A DNA stretch of 64,000 nt from Chromobacterium sp. ATCC 53434 (GTDB lineage: Bacteria > Pseudomonadota > Gammaproteobacteria > Burkholderiales > Chromobacteriaceae). Made by a program: the position numbers and the translations under genes. The notes beneath the pieces were generated by a model. That model was not told where the DNA came from. It made no database searches and saw only the letters and a program-made list of their open reading frames with translations. Where the stretch lies: NCBI RefSeq assembly GCF_002848345.1, contig NZ_CP025429.1, positions 186,001 through 250,000 on the forward strand, written 5' to 3'. Each line of letters opens with the position of its first letter. Within the stretch, counting starts at the first letter, position 1. Shown piece by piece: positions 1 to 9,954 of the stretch.

Positions 1-296
1 CCGCCGACCTTGGTCAGTTCGTACTTGATCACCAGGTACGGCATCCAGGCGCCTTCTTCGAAGCCGTTCGGATTGTTCTTGGTGGCGTGGATGTCGGCTT
101 CCAGGTGCACGTCGGACGCTTCCGGCTTCAGCATCATGCCGTCCGGCTCCATCTTGGTCGGCTGCAGGTAGACGGCGCCGATTTCCATGCCGTTCTTCAG
201 AGCGGGCTTGCCGATCGGGTATTCCTTGGCCATGGCGGCGAAGGAGGCGGACAGGGCGACGCTGGCGATGGCCAGCTGGCAGACAAAGCGACGCAT
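1..296 (-). CDS. Periplasmic iron-binding protein, P19/Tpd family (partial, 3' end outside window)
   Basis: The first 98 codons of a secreted protein; the C-terminus lies outside the window. An N-terminal signal peptide (about residues 1-23, ending near ASFAAMA) is followed by the family hallmarks YPIGKP, KNGMEI, VYLQP, MEPDGMML and HLEADIHA. In the P19/FtrA/Tp34 family these surround the copper and iron sites of a periplasmic protein that works with an FTR1-type iron permease. The start is the ATG read from 296. A near-consensus Fur box lies about 50 bp upstream, which fits iron-repressed expression. The permease would be expected beyond coordinate 1, but this cannot be seen. Confidence 0.85.
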   Translation of the reverse strand, partial: MRRFVCQLAIASVALSASFAAMAKEYPIGKPALKNGMEIGAVYLQPTKMEPDGMMLKPEASDVHLEADIHATKNNPNGFEEGAWMPYLVIKYELTKVG

Positions 297-345
297 TATG
301 TTTTCCTTATTGAATGGCCCGCGCGTACAGGGCGCTGAAATGCAT

Positions 346-364
346 GATAATGCTAGTAATTATC
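346..364. promoter_or_regulatory. Fur box
   Basis: GATAATGCTAGTAATTATC matches the 19-bp consensus Fur operator at 16 of 19 positions. It sits directly upstream of the P19-type iron gene that reads leftward. Fe(II)-Fur binding here would shut the gene off when iron is plentiful. Confidence 0.75.
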
Positions 365-520
365 GTTTGCAAATCTGCGGACGCGGCGGCGGCCGGGAAT
401 GGCGATGAATTGATTATTTATTTGTCATTTAATGTCGAGCAATGGCGAGCCATTGGAGTATAACGCGAATTCGACAAGGCCATGCGGCAGGTAGGGAATA
501 GGCTGGGGGAGACGAAATGG

Positions 521-552
521 CGGACAACGCGCCCGGGCGGGCGCGTTGTCCG
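521..552 (-). terminator. Hairpin downstream of the MFS gene
   Basis: A perfect 14-bp stem (521-534 with 539-552) with a 4-nt loop lies just after the stop of the minus-strand MFS gene. It is very GC-rich and followed on the minus strand only by a short T-rich run, so it is a plausible but weak intrinsic terminator. Confidence 0.5.
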
Positions 553-561
553 GGCGCGGAC

Positions 562-1761
562 TCAGGCCGCCTTGCGGCGCAGGTCGGGCAGGGCCATCGC
601 GACGATGCCCAGCAGCGGCAGGAAGGAGCACAGCAGGTAGACGAACTCGATGCCGCGGCTGTCCGCCAGCTGGCCCAGCACCGCGGCGCCGATGCCGCCG
701 ATGCCGAAGGCGAAGCCGAAGAACATGCCGGACACCATGCCGACCTTGCCCGGCAGCAGCTCCTGCGCGTAGATCAGGATGGCCGGGAAGGCCGAGGCCA
801 GGATGAAGCCTATCGGCAGCGACAGCATCGCGGTCCAGAACAGCGTGGCGTGCGGCAGCAGCAGCGTCAGCGGCGCGACGCCGAGTATCGAGAACCAGAT
901 CACCCGCTTGCGGCCGATGGCGTCGCCTATCGGGCCGCCCAGCACCGTGCCGGCGGCCACCGCGAACAGGAACATGAACAGGTAGAGCTGCGCCGACTGC
1001 ACGCCGACATGGAAATGGTGTATCAGATAGAAGGTGTAGTAGCTGGTGATGCTGGCCAGGTAGAAGTGCTTGGAGAACACCAGCAGCAGCAGGATCAGCA
1101 GCGTCAGCTTGACCCGCGCCGACGACAGCTCGGGCCGGGACACGGCGGTGTGCTTCTTCGCCTGGCGGTGCTGATGCGAATACCACTGGCCGACGCGGTA
1201 CAGCACATACATCGCCAGCAGCGCGGCCAGGCCGAACCAGGCGACGCTGTGCTGGCCCAGCGGGATGACGATCAGCGCCGCCAGCAGCGGACCGGTGGCG
1301 CTGCCGGCGTTGCCGCCGACCTGGAAGATCGACTGGGCGAGGCCGGGCCGGCCGCCGGAGGCCATCCGCGCGACGCGCGACGATTCCGGGTGGAAGATCG
1401 ACGAGCCGGTGCCGATCAGCGCGGCGGCCAGCAGCAGCAGCGCGAAGCTGCCGGCATTGGCCAGCAACAGCAGGCCGGCCAGCGTCGAGCCCATGCCGAA
1501 CACCAGCGAATACGGCTGCGGCCGCTTGTCGGTGTAGATGCCGACCACCGGTTGCAGCAGCGAGGCCGTGCACTGGTAGGTGAAGGTCATCAGGCCGATC
1601 TCGGCGAAGCTCAGGTGGTAGTTGCCCTTCAGCAGCGGATACAGCGCCACCAGAAGGGATTGCAGCATGTCGTTGAGGAAATGCGAGAAGCTGATGGCGC
1701 CGAGCACGCGAAAGCGCGTGTCCTGGGCCGGGGCGAGAGTCTGGCTGCTGGTGGTCATCAA
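562..1761 (-). CDS. fsr: MFS efflux transporter, fosmidomycin-resistance (Fsr) type
   Basis: A 399-residue inner-membrane protein of the major facilitator superfamily with about 12 hydrophobic segments. Stretches such as ISFSHFLND, LLQPVVG, GTGSSIFHPESSR, VARMASGG and LAQSIFQVGGN match E. coli Fsr, a proton-driven exporter giving fosmidomycin resistance. The start is the ATG at 1761. The gene is divergent from an AraC-type regulator 93 bp away, its likely controller. The native substrate is not known from sequence. Confidence 0.88.
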   Translation of the reverse strand: MMTTSSQTLAPAQDTRFRVLGAISFSHFLNDMLQSLLVALYPLLKGNYHLSFAEIGLMTFTYQCTASLLQPVVGIYTDKRPQPYSLVFGMGSTLAGLLLLANAGSFALLLLAAALIGTGSSIFHPESSRVARMASGGRPGLAQSIFQVGGNAGSATGPLLAALIVIPLGQHSVAWFGLAALLAMYVLYRVGQWYSHQHRQAKKHTAVSRPELSSARVKLTLLILLLLVFSKHFYLASITSYYTFYLIHHFHVGVQSAQLYLFMFLFAVAAGTVLGGPIGDAIGRKRVIWFSILGVAPLTLLLPHATLFWTAMLSLPIGFILASAFPAILIYAQELLPGKVGMVSGMFFGFAFGIGGIGAAVLGQLADSRGIEFVYLLCSFLPLLGIVAMALPDLRRKAA

Positions 1762-1854
1762 ACGGTGCTCGATACAGTGGGTAGCCTGATGCTAGCAAGC
1801 GTAATCGCGCCAGTCCTGCGAAAATGAGGCAACCATCTTGTTGAAAGAGGCAGA

Positions 1855-2628
1855 GTGGACAGTTTCGATCATCTGAACGAGTTCGACCTCGGCCTGCAGC
1901 CGGTCGTCGGCAAGCCGCGCGACTATCCGGCCGGACTGGAGACGCCGCGCCACAACCATCCTACCGCCCAGCTCTTGTGCGCGGTGGAGGGGCTGATGCT
2001 GGTCGGTACCGAGCGCGGCCAGTGGATCGTGCCGCCGACGCGGGCGATCTGGCTGCCGATAGGCACCTGGCACGAGGTCAGGATGGTCAGTCCGGTGCGG
2101 ATGCGCAGCATCTATGTCCGGCGCGACCGGCTGGCCGGCCTGCCCGAGGACTGCTGCGTGCTGGAAGTGTCGCCGCTGCTGCGCGAGCTGGTGGTCGCGG
2201 CGATGACGGTCAAGGCGCCGTGCGCGCCCGGCGGCCGCGACGAGCGGGTGATGGACCTGCTGCTGGACGAGATAGGCCGCGCCGAGGTGCTGCCGCTGTC
2301 CTTGCCGCAGCCGGCGTCGCCGGCGTTGCGGCAGTTGTGCGCGGTCTGGCTGGAAAAGCCGGACGACGCGCGCGGCGCGACCGAATGGGCGCGCGAGCTG
2401 GCGCTGGACCCGCGCACCCTGCAGCGCCGCTTCCGCCGCGAGACCGGCCTCAGCTTCGGCCAGTGGCGGCGCCAGGCGCGGCTGATGCTGGCGCTGCAGC
2501 GGCTGGCCTGCGGCGACAGCGTGCTGAAGGTGGCGCTGGACCTGGGCTATTCCAGCCCCAGCGCCTTCGCGACGATGTTCAAGCGCGAACTGGGCGCGCC
2601 GCCAAGCAGTTTCTTCGCCGCGTCCTGA
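1855..2628 (+). CDS. AraC-family transcriptional regulator
   Basis: A 257-residue regulator starting at GTG with an AGAGGC-like ribosome site upstream. The N-terminal half is a cupin-like sensor domain (histidine-rich RHNHPTAQLL at about 32-41). The C-terminal half has the two AraC helix-turn-helix units: WARELALDPRTLQRRFRRE (about 178-196) and SVLKVALDLGYSSPSAFATMF (about 222-242). It is divergent from the Fsr-type pump and probably regulates it, and perhaps itself, from the 93-bp shared intergenic region. The effector is unknown. Confidence 0.88.
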   Translation: MDSFDHLNEFDLGLQPVVGKPRDYPAGLETPRHNHPTAQLLCAVEGLMLVGTERGQWIVPPTRAIWLPIGTWHEVRMVSPVRMRSIYVRRDRLAGLPEDCCVLEVSPLLRELVVAAMTVKAPCAPGGRDERVMDLLLDEIGRAEVLPLSLPQPASPALRQLCAVWLEKPDDARGATEWARELALDPRTLQRRFRRETGLSFGQWRRQARLMLALQRLACGDSVLKVALDLGYSSPSAFATMFKRELGAPPSSFFAAS

Positions 2629-2719
2629 TCTGGCTGGGCATCGATGGTCCGATCGCGAAAGCCCTTTTCTTGCGGGAGACCGAGCCACGTAGGGTGCGTC
2701 ACCCCGTAGGGGCGACGCA

Positions 2720-3305
2720 CCGGATGTGTCCGCTTCGCGGACCGATGATTTACACGGCGGGGTTGCCCGCCGGGCAGGCAGGGGGGCTGCGCGGCCAGCC
2801 CCCCTGCACCCCCAGGCCGCCCCAACAGTGCGGCGAAACCCCGTCTCCGAAACCATTCCCAAGGCGCCGCCCAACTCGCGGGGCGCTAACGTCGCCCCGC
2901 TCAAACAGTTGGCGGCTTAAAACCTTGGGAATGGCTTCGGAGCCGGCTTGCGCTGATGGGGATGGGGTGCGTCGGTGCGGTTCCAAGTTATCGAATTGGG
3001 GTTGGAGTGTTGCGTTGTACCCCCTGTCCTCGATGTTTGGAACGAATGCGACGCACCCCTTGTCCCCTTCGGAGCGTGCCGGTAAAAAAGCGCCGGGCGA
3101 GGTTTTAAGACGCCGGCTGTTCGACGCCGCGCGACGTTAGCGCGCGGCTAGTTCCGGCGGCGCCTCGCCCGGTGTTTTTTGCCGGGGTTTCGCGCGATGA
3201 GGGGCGGCCTGGGGGCGCCGGGGGGCTGGCCGCGCAGCCCCCGGCCCGTCCGCCGGGCGGAACCGGCATTCAAATATCGTCCGCGGAGCGGACTCTGCCC
3301 CTGAT
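2720..3305. repeat. Large imperfect palindrome (two inverted copies of a ~290-bp intergenic repeat)
   Basis: The gene-free stretch 2629-3410 is mostly this repeat. The left arm (2720-3000) and the right arm read in reverse (3305-3025) are homologous almost to the centre near 3012. Matching blocks are TCCGCTTCGCGGA/TCCGCTCCGCGGA, GGGGGCTGCGCGGCCAGCCC in both arms, GCTAACGTCG, TTAAAACCT, GGGGTGCGTCG and GTTCCAA (2980-2986, matched by TTGGAAC at 3037-3043). An 8-bp hairpin with loop CTAACGT (2878-2900 and 3126-3148) differs between arms by two paired changes that keep the stem. A further hairpin at 2693-2721 (GGTGCGTC...GACGCACC) borders the left arm. I see no gene in it. Confidence 0.8.
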
Positions 3306-3410
3306 GGAGGTGGAAATATTTGCAGCTAGGCCTTTTTGTTACTATATCTAGTGTTCTGGGTTAATGTTTTTTGCCGTATTTTGTGGTGGTTGGTGTGAAG
3401 GAACCATGTC

Positions 3411-3560
3411 ATGAGCAGTAAGAAAAACGCCGTTCAGACTTCAAAAGTAGTAGCTTCAGCCGCATCGAAGGCATTGAGTGGCAAAGCAACGAGCAAATTA
3501 ACTAAAGCATTAGCGGCTTCTGCACTCGTTAATGCAAAGAAGAAAACGGGCAAGAAATGA
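3411..3560 (+). CDS. Small basic Lys/Ala-rich protein (49 aa)
   Basis: A 49-codon gene with a GAAGGAACC ribosome site 6-14 bases upstream of ATG. The product is rich in Lys, Ala and Ser (SKVVASAASKALSGKATSK; C-terminus NAKKKTGKK) and has no Cys, Trp or acidic residues. It resembles small basic proteins of unknown function seen in many proteobacteria; nucleic-acid binding is a guess from charge only. Its base composition is more A+T-rich than its surroundings. It stands alone between the palindromic repeat and wrbA. Confidence 0.6.
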   Translation: MSSKKNAVQTSKVVASAASKALSGKATSKLTKALAASALVNAKKKTGKK

Positions 3561-3613
3561 TTCTTCATCTTTCATTTTCAGTCTGTCTCGTCAGGCTGTT
3601 TCTTACCCCCATC

Positions 3614-4267
<654 letters not shown>

Positions 4268-4298
4268 TCAGCGCCGCTTTGGCTTTACCTTTGCGCCC

Positions 4299-5507
4299 AT
4301 GCAAGTCCAACGCCTAGAACCCTATTTGGGCTTCGCCCGCTTCCTCTCCCGCCGCATGGGAGGCCTGCGCGTGCTGCAGGTATCGGGCAGCCTGACCTTC
4401 ACCACGCTGCTGGCGCTGGTGCCGCTGTTCACCATCGCGCTGACGGTGCTGTCCGCGTTTCCGGTGTTTTCCGACTACAGCGCCCGCTTCAAGATCATGC
4501 TGCTGTCGACGCTGGTGCCGGAGTTCGCCGGCAAGGTGATCACCGTCTACATGCGCCAGTTCGCCGACAACGCCGAGAAGCTGACCGCCGCCGGCATCGT
4601 GATGCTGGGCGTCACCGCGCTGATGCTGATGTCCACCGTGGAACGCACCTTCAACGCGATCTGGGGCGTGCGCCGCGGCCGGCCGTGGCTGCAGCAGAGC
4701 ATGGTTTACTGGACGGTGCTGACGCTGGGGCCGCTGGTGCTCGGCGGCGGCCTGCTGTCGTGGCGCTGGCTGTTCCGCGTCACCCGCTTCGAGAAGAATC
4801 TGCCGTTGCTGGCCAGCCTGGTCGAGGCCGGCGGCAGCATCGTCTTGACCGCGCTGGTGCTGTCGCTGCTGTACTGCATCGTGCCCAACCGCTTCGTGCC
4901 CTTCCGCCACGCGGCCTGGGGCGCGCTGGCCACGGCCTTGCTGCTGGAGTGCACCAAGGCCGGCTTCGGCTTCTACATCGGCCAGATCGCCAGCTACCAG
5001 CTGGTCTACGGCGCCTTCGCCAGCATCCCCATCTTCCTGTTATGGGTCTATTGCCTGTGGCTGGTGGTACTGGCCGGCGCGGTGTTCACCTCGGCGCTGT
5101 CGTACTGGGAGGGCGGCGCCTGGCGCCGCCGCAACGAGCCGCACCGCCGTTTCCTCGACGCGCTGGAAGTGCTGTTGCTGCTGGATCGGGCGCAGACGCG
5201 CGGCGAGGCGCTGACGCCGCCGCGGCTGCGGCAGGCGGTCAAGGTCGGCTACGACGAGCTGGGCCTGGTGCTGGACCGGCTGGCGCAGCGCGGTTATGTG
5301 CAGAAGGGCCACGGCGACGCCTGGGTGCTGATGAAGCGGGTGTCGGCGATCTCGCTGGCGGAGCTGTTCGAGCTGTTTGTCTATCGCCGCGACGGCGGCC
5401 GCGGCGACGCGGTCGACGCGACGCTGTCCGACTTGCTCGGGCCGCTGACCGACCAGCTTCAGGCGGTGACGGTCGAGGACTTCGCCCGCCGCGTCGGGCA
5501 GAAGTAG
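4299..5507 (+). CDS. YihY/virulence factor BrkB family membrane protein
   Basis: A 402-residue inner-membrane protein starting at MQVQRLEPY. An upstream in-frame extension to 4200 is possible, but it would overlap the wrbA start and lacks family similarity. Six hydrophobic segments follow the family signature GSLTFTTLLALVPLF, with later NAIWGVRRGRPWLQQ and the conserved YGAFASIPIFLLWVY. The C-terminal 130 residues are soluble and resemble a winged helix. YihY was once called RNase BN in error; its real role is unknown. The last 49 bases overlap the convergent DUF3025 gene. Confidence 0.85.
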   Translation: MQVQRLEPYLGFARFLSRRMGGLRVLQVSGSLTFTTLLALVPLFTIALTVLSAFPVFSDYSARFKIMLLSTLVPEFAGKVITVYMRQFADNAEKLTAAGIVMLGVTALMLMSTVERTFNAIWGVRRGRPWLQQSMVYWTVLTLGPLVLGGGLLSWRWLFRVTRFEKNLPLLASLVEAGGSIVLTALVLSLLYCIVPNRFVPFRHAAWGALATALLLECTKAGFGFYIGQIASYQLVYGAFASIPIFLLWVYCLWLVVLAGAVFTSALSYWEGGAWRRRNEPHRRFLDALEVLLLLDRAQTRGEALTPPRLRQAVKVGYDELGLVLDRLAQRGYVQKGHGDAWVLMKRVSAISLAELFELFVYRRDGGRGDAVDATLSDLLGPLTDQLQAVTVEDFARRVGQK

Positions 5508-6289
5508 GCGGTATTGTCGTAGAAGGCCGGGTTCTCGTTGTCCGGCCACCAGCCCGGTATGCCCAAGAGCGGCAGCGGGCACAGCGCGCGGGGCGTCGGC
5601 AGCGCGGCGTCGTCGTCCAGCAGCGCCGCGAGCCTGGCGTCCAGCGCCCGCCGGCGCGCCGCGTGGTCCAGCTCGAAGAAGCCGTCGTCCACCTCGACGA
5701 TCCAGGCCTTGCCGCACCAGCCTATATGCGGCGTCAGTCCCATTTCCATCACCGCGTGGCCCAGCGCGAACGCCTCGACGCGCCGTCCCCAGTCGGCGCG
5801 CCGCTCGACGAACAGCCGCGTCCAGCGCATATCGTCCAGCGCCCGGCCGAGCGCCGGATCGGCGACGGCCACGATCACCCCGCACTCGTCCAGCAGCGTC
5901 GCGGCGTCGCGCAGCGGCCCGCGCCTGGTCTCGCCGCCCGCGATCGCGCGCAGGTGGCGCCGGTTCAGCGCCGTCTTGGCCAGCGGCCAGGCTAGCCAGG
6001 CGAGCGCGTTGAACCAGTCGTGCCAGTTGTCGAGGCGGGTCGGCACTTCGCCGGTCGCGCCGATATGGCTTTCGTAATAGGCCTCGGGTTCCAGTTCGCA
6101 GACGAAGCGCAGGCCGGCAGGCAGCGGCGCGCCGCCGGCGCGGGCGGCCGCGAGCAGCGCGTCGTAGCCGGCCTGGTCGGGCCAGTCGGATAGCGGCGGC
6201 ACCAGCTGCCGCACCGGGCGGTACAGCGGATGGCGCAGATAATCGGTATGCCAGCGGTTCACGGCGGGAAGGGGAGCAAAAGGCGGCAT
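5459..6289 (-). CDS. DUF3025 family protein
   Basis: A 276-residue soluble protein with DUF3025 features: FVCELEPEAYYESHI, LDNWHDWFNALAWLAWP, KTALNRRH, LLDECGV, the segment EAFALGHAVMEMGL and a C-terminal LLGIPGWWPDNE. Function unknown. The start MPPFAPL at 6289 lies one base after the stop of the diguanylate cyclase gene, so the two are probably translated from one message. The 3' end overlaps the convergent YihY gene by 49 bp, an unusually long tail-to-tail overlap. Confidence 0.82.
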   Translation of the reverse strand: MPPFAPLPAVNRWHTDYLRHPLYRPVRQLVPPLSDWPDQAGYDALLAAARAGGAPLPAGLRFVCELEPEAYYESHIGATGEVPTRLDNWHDWFNALAWLAWPLAKTALNRRHLRAIAGGETRRGPLRDAATLLDECGVIVAVADPALGRALDDMRWTRLFVERRADWGRRVEAFALGHAVMEMGLTPHIGWCGKAWIVEVDDGFFELDHAARRRALDARLAALLDDDAALPTPRALCPLPLLGIPGWWPDNENPAFYDNTAYFCPTRRAKSSTVTA

Positions 6290-6290
6290 T

Positions 6291-8279
6291 CTAGCCGGAA
6301 ACCGAGCCGGCCGGCGGCTTGGCGCCGACGACGCGGTTGCGGCCGTCGCGCTTGGCCTGATACAGCAGCTTGTCGGCGCGGCTGAGCACCTCGTCGATAT
6401 CGTTCTCGCCGGGCTGCCGCTCGGCCACGCCGATGCTGACGGTGTAGGACAGCGGGCCATTTTCGGCCGGCACCTCGGCCGCAGCGACGGCGGCGCGCAG
6501 CCGTTCCGCCACCATCATCGCGTCTTCGGGCCGGGTATCCGGCAGCACGGCGGCGAATTCCTCGCCGCCTAGCCGGCCGCACAGATCGCTGGCGCGCAGC
6601 GTCTCGCGGCACAGGCCGGCGAAATGGCGGATCACCGCGTCGCCGACGGCGTGGCCGTGGCGATCGTTGATCTCCTTGAAATGATCGAGGTCCATCATCA
6701 TCACCGCCAGCGGGCCGGGGTGGCGGCGGCCGCGCTCGAATTCGCGGCCGGCCAGCTCGATGAACTGGCGGCGATTGTGCAGCTCGGTCAGGCTGTCCTG
6801 CGTCGCCAGATGGTATAGCTGCTTTTCGTGCACGTGGCGCTGCAGAGCGATGGCGACGATGTGGGTGCTGCGGTGGGCCAGCGCCAGCTCTTCCGCCGTC
6901 GGGCTGCGCGGCTCGCGGTAATAGCTGGCCAGCGTGCCCAGCAGCCGGCGGTCGCTGGAGAAGATCGGCACCGACCAGCAGGCGCGCAGGTCGAACGGCC
7001 GCACCTTGTCCAGCGCGTGCGCCCACAGCGGGCTGTTGAGGATGTCGTCGACGACGATGGTGCGCTTCCAGTGCGCCGAGGTGCCGCAGGAACCGTTGGA
7101 CGGGCCGATGGCCACCTGCTCCACCAGCTTGCGGTAGGCCGGCGGCAGATTGAGTCCGGCGCCGAAGCGCAGCGACTGGGCGTCGCCGTCCAGCAGCATG
7201 ATGCTGCACATGCTTTCCGGCTGCTGCGATTCCAGCATCTGGCAGATCTGTTCCAGCGTCTGCGCCAGCGGGCGGTTGCCGGCTATCATTTCCAGCACCG
7301 CGTTTTCCTCGGCCAGCAGCCGCTCGCCCTGGCGGCTGGCGGTGACTTCGCGGTCCACCGACAGGATGGACTTGAGCATGCCGGCGCTGTCGAATTCGGG
7401 GAAGAGGCGGATTTCGAAGGTGTGGCGCTGGCGGTCGCGGAACAGCTCCAGCTCGAAGCTGCGCGCCTCCCAGTTATTGATCAGCTGGCGGCATTCCTGC
7501 TCGAAGCGGGTGCTGGCCTCGTCGGTCCAGCCCTTTTCGCGCGGGGTCTTGCCCAGGTGGTCCTCCAGCGGCAGGTCGGAGAAGCGCGACACGCTGCGGT
7601 TGATGAACAGGCAATGCAGCTCCAGATCGTAGCGGGCGATGATGTCCTCGGAGTTTTCCACCAGGGTGCGGAACTGCTGCTCGCGGCGCAGCATCGCCGC
7701 CTCGTCGTGCTTGCGGGCGGTGACGATGCGGCAGATCGCGGTGAGCCGGTGGACCTTGCCGGCGCGCCAGGCCGGCTGCAGCGTCAACTCCAGCCATTCC
7801 CAGTGGCCGCTGTAGTGGCGGACGCGGAATTCGTGGCCGGCCTCGGGCATGTGCGGCGGCAGTTCCAGCACCTGGGCGAAGCGCGGCCGGTCCTCCGGGT
7901 GCAGCAGCAGCAGCCAGCGCGGGAAGTCCATGTCGCGGGTATGGGCCGGCATGCCGAGCAGCCGCTGTAGCGTGTGCACGCTGCCGCGCATGTGGCGGCG
8001 CGGCAGGTCGAATTCCAACAGGCCGAGACAGGCGTCCTGCACCGTGGCGCGGGCCTGGCGGTGTTGGCGGCGGCTTTGCAGCCATAGCGCGGCGGCGGCC
8101 AGCGCCAGCAGCCAGCCGGCCTGGGCGGCGAGCGAAGCGACATGGCCGTTGCCGGCTTGCGCAGGCTGCGCCCAGAGCGGCAGCAGGCCGCCGAGCATGG
8201 CCAGCGCCGGAAGGAATGAACGGTGAATCAAACAGCGCTCCACGAAAACGGCGGCGGGTCGAAACGGGAATTCTGACAT
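6291..8279 (-). CDS. Membrane-associated diguanylate cyclase with PAS, PAS, GAF and GGDEF domains
   Basis: A 662-residue signalling protein. Two hydrophobic segments near the N-terminus (about 15-65) suggest membrane anchoring. They are followed by two PAS-like sensor domains (about 80-190 and 200-320), a GAF domain (about 330-480) and a C-terminal GGDEF domain. The active site reads GGEEF (about 570-574). A product-inhibition site RASD lies exactly five residues before it, so the enzyme should make cyclic di-GMP from two GTP and be feedback-inhibited. The start at 8279 (MSEFPFRP) is preferred to an ATG 45 bases upstream. It is followed within one base by DUF3025. Confidence 0.88.
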   Translation of the reverse strand: MSEFPFRPAAVFVERCLIHRSFLPALAMLGGLLPLWAQPAQAGNGHVASLAAQAGWLLALAAAALWLQSRRQHRQARATVQDACLGLLEFDLPRRHMRGSVHTLQRLLGMPAHTRDMDFPRWLLLLHPEDRPRFAQVLELPPHMPEAGHEFRVRHYSGHWEWLELTLQPAWRAGKVHRLTAICRIVTARKHDEAAMLRREQQFRTLVENSEDIIARYDLELHCLFINRSVSRFSDLPLEDHLGKTPREKGWTDEASTRFEQECRQLINNWEARSFELELFRDRQRHTFEIRLFPEFDSAGMLKSILSVDREVTASRQGERLLAEENAVLEMIAGNRPLAQTLEQICQMLESQQPESMCSIMLLDGDAQSLRFGAGLNLPPAYRKLVEQVAIGPSNGSCGTSAHWKRTIVVDDILNSPLWAHALDKVRPFDLRACWSVPIFSSDRRLLGTLASYYREPRSPTAEELALAHRSTHIVAIALQRHVHEKQLYHLATQDSLTELHNRRQFIELAGREFERGRRHPGPLAVMMMDLDHFKEINDRHGHAVGDAVIRHFAGLCRETLRASDLCGRLGGEEFAAVLPDTRPEDAMMVAERLRAAVAAAEVPAENGPLSYTVSIGVAERQPGENDIDEVLSRADKLLYQAKRDGRNRVVGAKPPAGSVSG

Positions 8280-8441
8280 CAGCGGCGGGGTGTTCCGCGC
8301 GGCGCTCGCCGCGCCGCTAGCCAAGCGTCGTATTTATGCAACAAATACAGTATGCTTGATGACGAAAGGGCGGAACATTCCGCGATGGCAAGCAAGTTGG
8401 CTGGCGCACGCTACGCGGCGGCGCGGGCGCGAGGTGGTTGA

Positions 8442-9854
8442 ATGGATTTCTTTCCGATTTTTCTGAAACTGGGCGGCCAGCGCTGCCTGGTGGTCGGCGG
8501 CGGCGAGGTGGCGCTGCGCAAGGCGCGCCTGCTGCTGGCGGCCGGCGCCCGGCTGCAGGTCGCGGCGCCGGACTTGGTGCCGGAGTTAGCGCGGCTGGCC
8601 GAACGCTGCGAGCTCGAGCATCTGGCTGGCCGCTACGCCGCCGGGCAGCTGAGCGGGCAGCGGCTGGTGGTGGCCGCCACCGACGACGCGGCGGTCAACC
8701 GCCAGGTGGCGGCCGACGCCGAGGCGCTGGGCGTGCTGGTCAATGTGGTCGACGACGCCGAGGCGTCGCGCTATATCAGCCCGGCCGTCATCGACCGTTC
8801 GCCGCTGATGATAGCGGTGGCCAGCGGCGGCAGCGTGCCGGTGCTGGCGCGCTTGATCCGCGCCCGGCTGGAGAGCCTGATCCCGGCCGGTTACGGCCGG
8901 TTGGCGCGCTTCGGCTCCTCGTTCCGCGACGCAGTCAAGGCGCGCTTCCCCGATGTGGACGGCCGGCGGCGTTTCTGGGAAACGGTGCTGGAAGGCCCGT
9001 TGGCCGAGACGGTGATGAACGGCGACGAGACGGCGGCGCACAGCGAGATGGAGAAGCGCATCGCCGCCGGCGGCGACGGCGACGCCGGCGCGGTCTACCT
9101 GGTCGGCGCCGGGCCGGGCAATCCCGACCTGCTGACCTTCCGCGCGCTGAGGCTGATGCAGCAGGCCGATGTGGTGCTGTACGACAAGCTGGTGGCGCCG
9201 GCCTTGCTGGACCTGGTGCGGCGCGACGCCGAGCGGGTCTATGTCGGCAAGGCGCGCGCCAATCACGCGCTGCCGCAGGACGACATCAACCAGCTGATGG
9301 TCGATCTGGCTAAGCAGGGAAAGCGGGTGTTGCGGCTGAAGGGCGGCGATCCGTTCACCTTCGGCCGCGGCGGCGAGGAGATCGCCACGCTGGCCGAACA
9401 CGGCGTCGCCTTCGAGGTGGTGCCGGGCATCACCTCGGCCAGCGGCGCGGCCGCCTATGCCGGCATTCCGCTGACGCACCGCGACTACGCGCAGTCGGTC
9501 ACCTTCGTCACCGGCCACAAGCAGGACGGCACGATACAGCTGGATTGGCCGGCGCTGACCCGGCCGCAGCAGACGGTGGTGGTCTACATGGGCGTGTCGA
9601 CGGCGGCCGAGCTGTGCCAGGCCTTCGTCGAGCACGGCCGCGCGGCCGGGACGCCGGCGGCCGCGGTGGAGTGGGCCACGACGGAGCGACAGCGCACCGT
9701 GTGCGGCACTTTGTCCAGTCTGCCCGGTCTGATGGCCTCGCACGGCATCGCGTCGCCGGCGCTGATCATCGTCGGCGAGGTGGTGGAATTGGCGGACAAG
9801 CTGGCCTGGTACCGCCGCAGCGAGAATTCAGCTGTTACAATTCAGGAAGATTGA
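8442..9854 (+). CDS. cysG: Siroheme synthase CysG (trifunctional)
   Basis: A 470-residue fusion of two enzymes. The N-terminal part (about 1-210) has a dinucleotide fold ([16 protein letters not shown]) and the ferrochelatase/dehydrogenase segment [19 protein letters not shown]. The C-terminal part (about 215-460) is a SAM uroporphyrinogen-III methyltransferase with [28 protein letters not shown] and [20 protein letters not shown]. Together they convert uroporphyrinogen III to siroheme, the cofactor of sulfite and nitrite reductases. ATG at 8442 has GAGGT about 10 bases upstream. Confidence 0.95.
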   Translation: MDFFPIFLKLGGQRCLVVGGGEVALRKARLLLAAGARLQVAAPDLVPELARLAERCELEHLAGRYAAGQLSGQRLVVAATDDAAVNRQVAADAEALGVLVNVVDDAEASRYISPAVIDRSPLMIAVASGGSVPVLARLIRARLESLIPAGYGRLARFGSSFRDAVKARFPDVDGRRRFWETVLEGPLAETVMNGDETAAHSEMEKRIAAGGDGDAGAVYLVGAGPGNPDLLTFRALRLMQQADVVLYDKLVAPALLDLVRRDAERVYVGKARANHALPQDDINQLMVDLAKQGKRVLRLKGGDPFTFGRGGEEIATLAEHGVAFEVVPGITSASGAAAYAGIPLTHRDYAQSVTFVTGHKQDGTIQLDWPALTRPQQTVVVYMGVSTAAELCQAFVEHGRAAGTPAAAVEWATTERQRTVCGTLSSLPGLMASHGIASPALIIVGEVVELADKLAWYRRSENSAVTIQED

Positions 9855-9954
9855 TCGCGCGGATGCGCGGGCCCGGCCCGCGCAAGTTCGAGCTTTGCTC
9901 AAAATAACGCGGCAGGTAAGTCTGTCCCGCCGCACCAAATTCGAAGACTCAGGC

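Noticed and set aside
2629..3150. Long reading frames across the palindromic repeat
   Set aside because: They arise from GC-rich structured repeat sequence, have Arg/Pro/Ala-rich translations and no ribosome sites.
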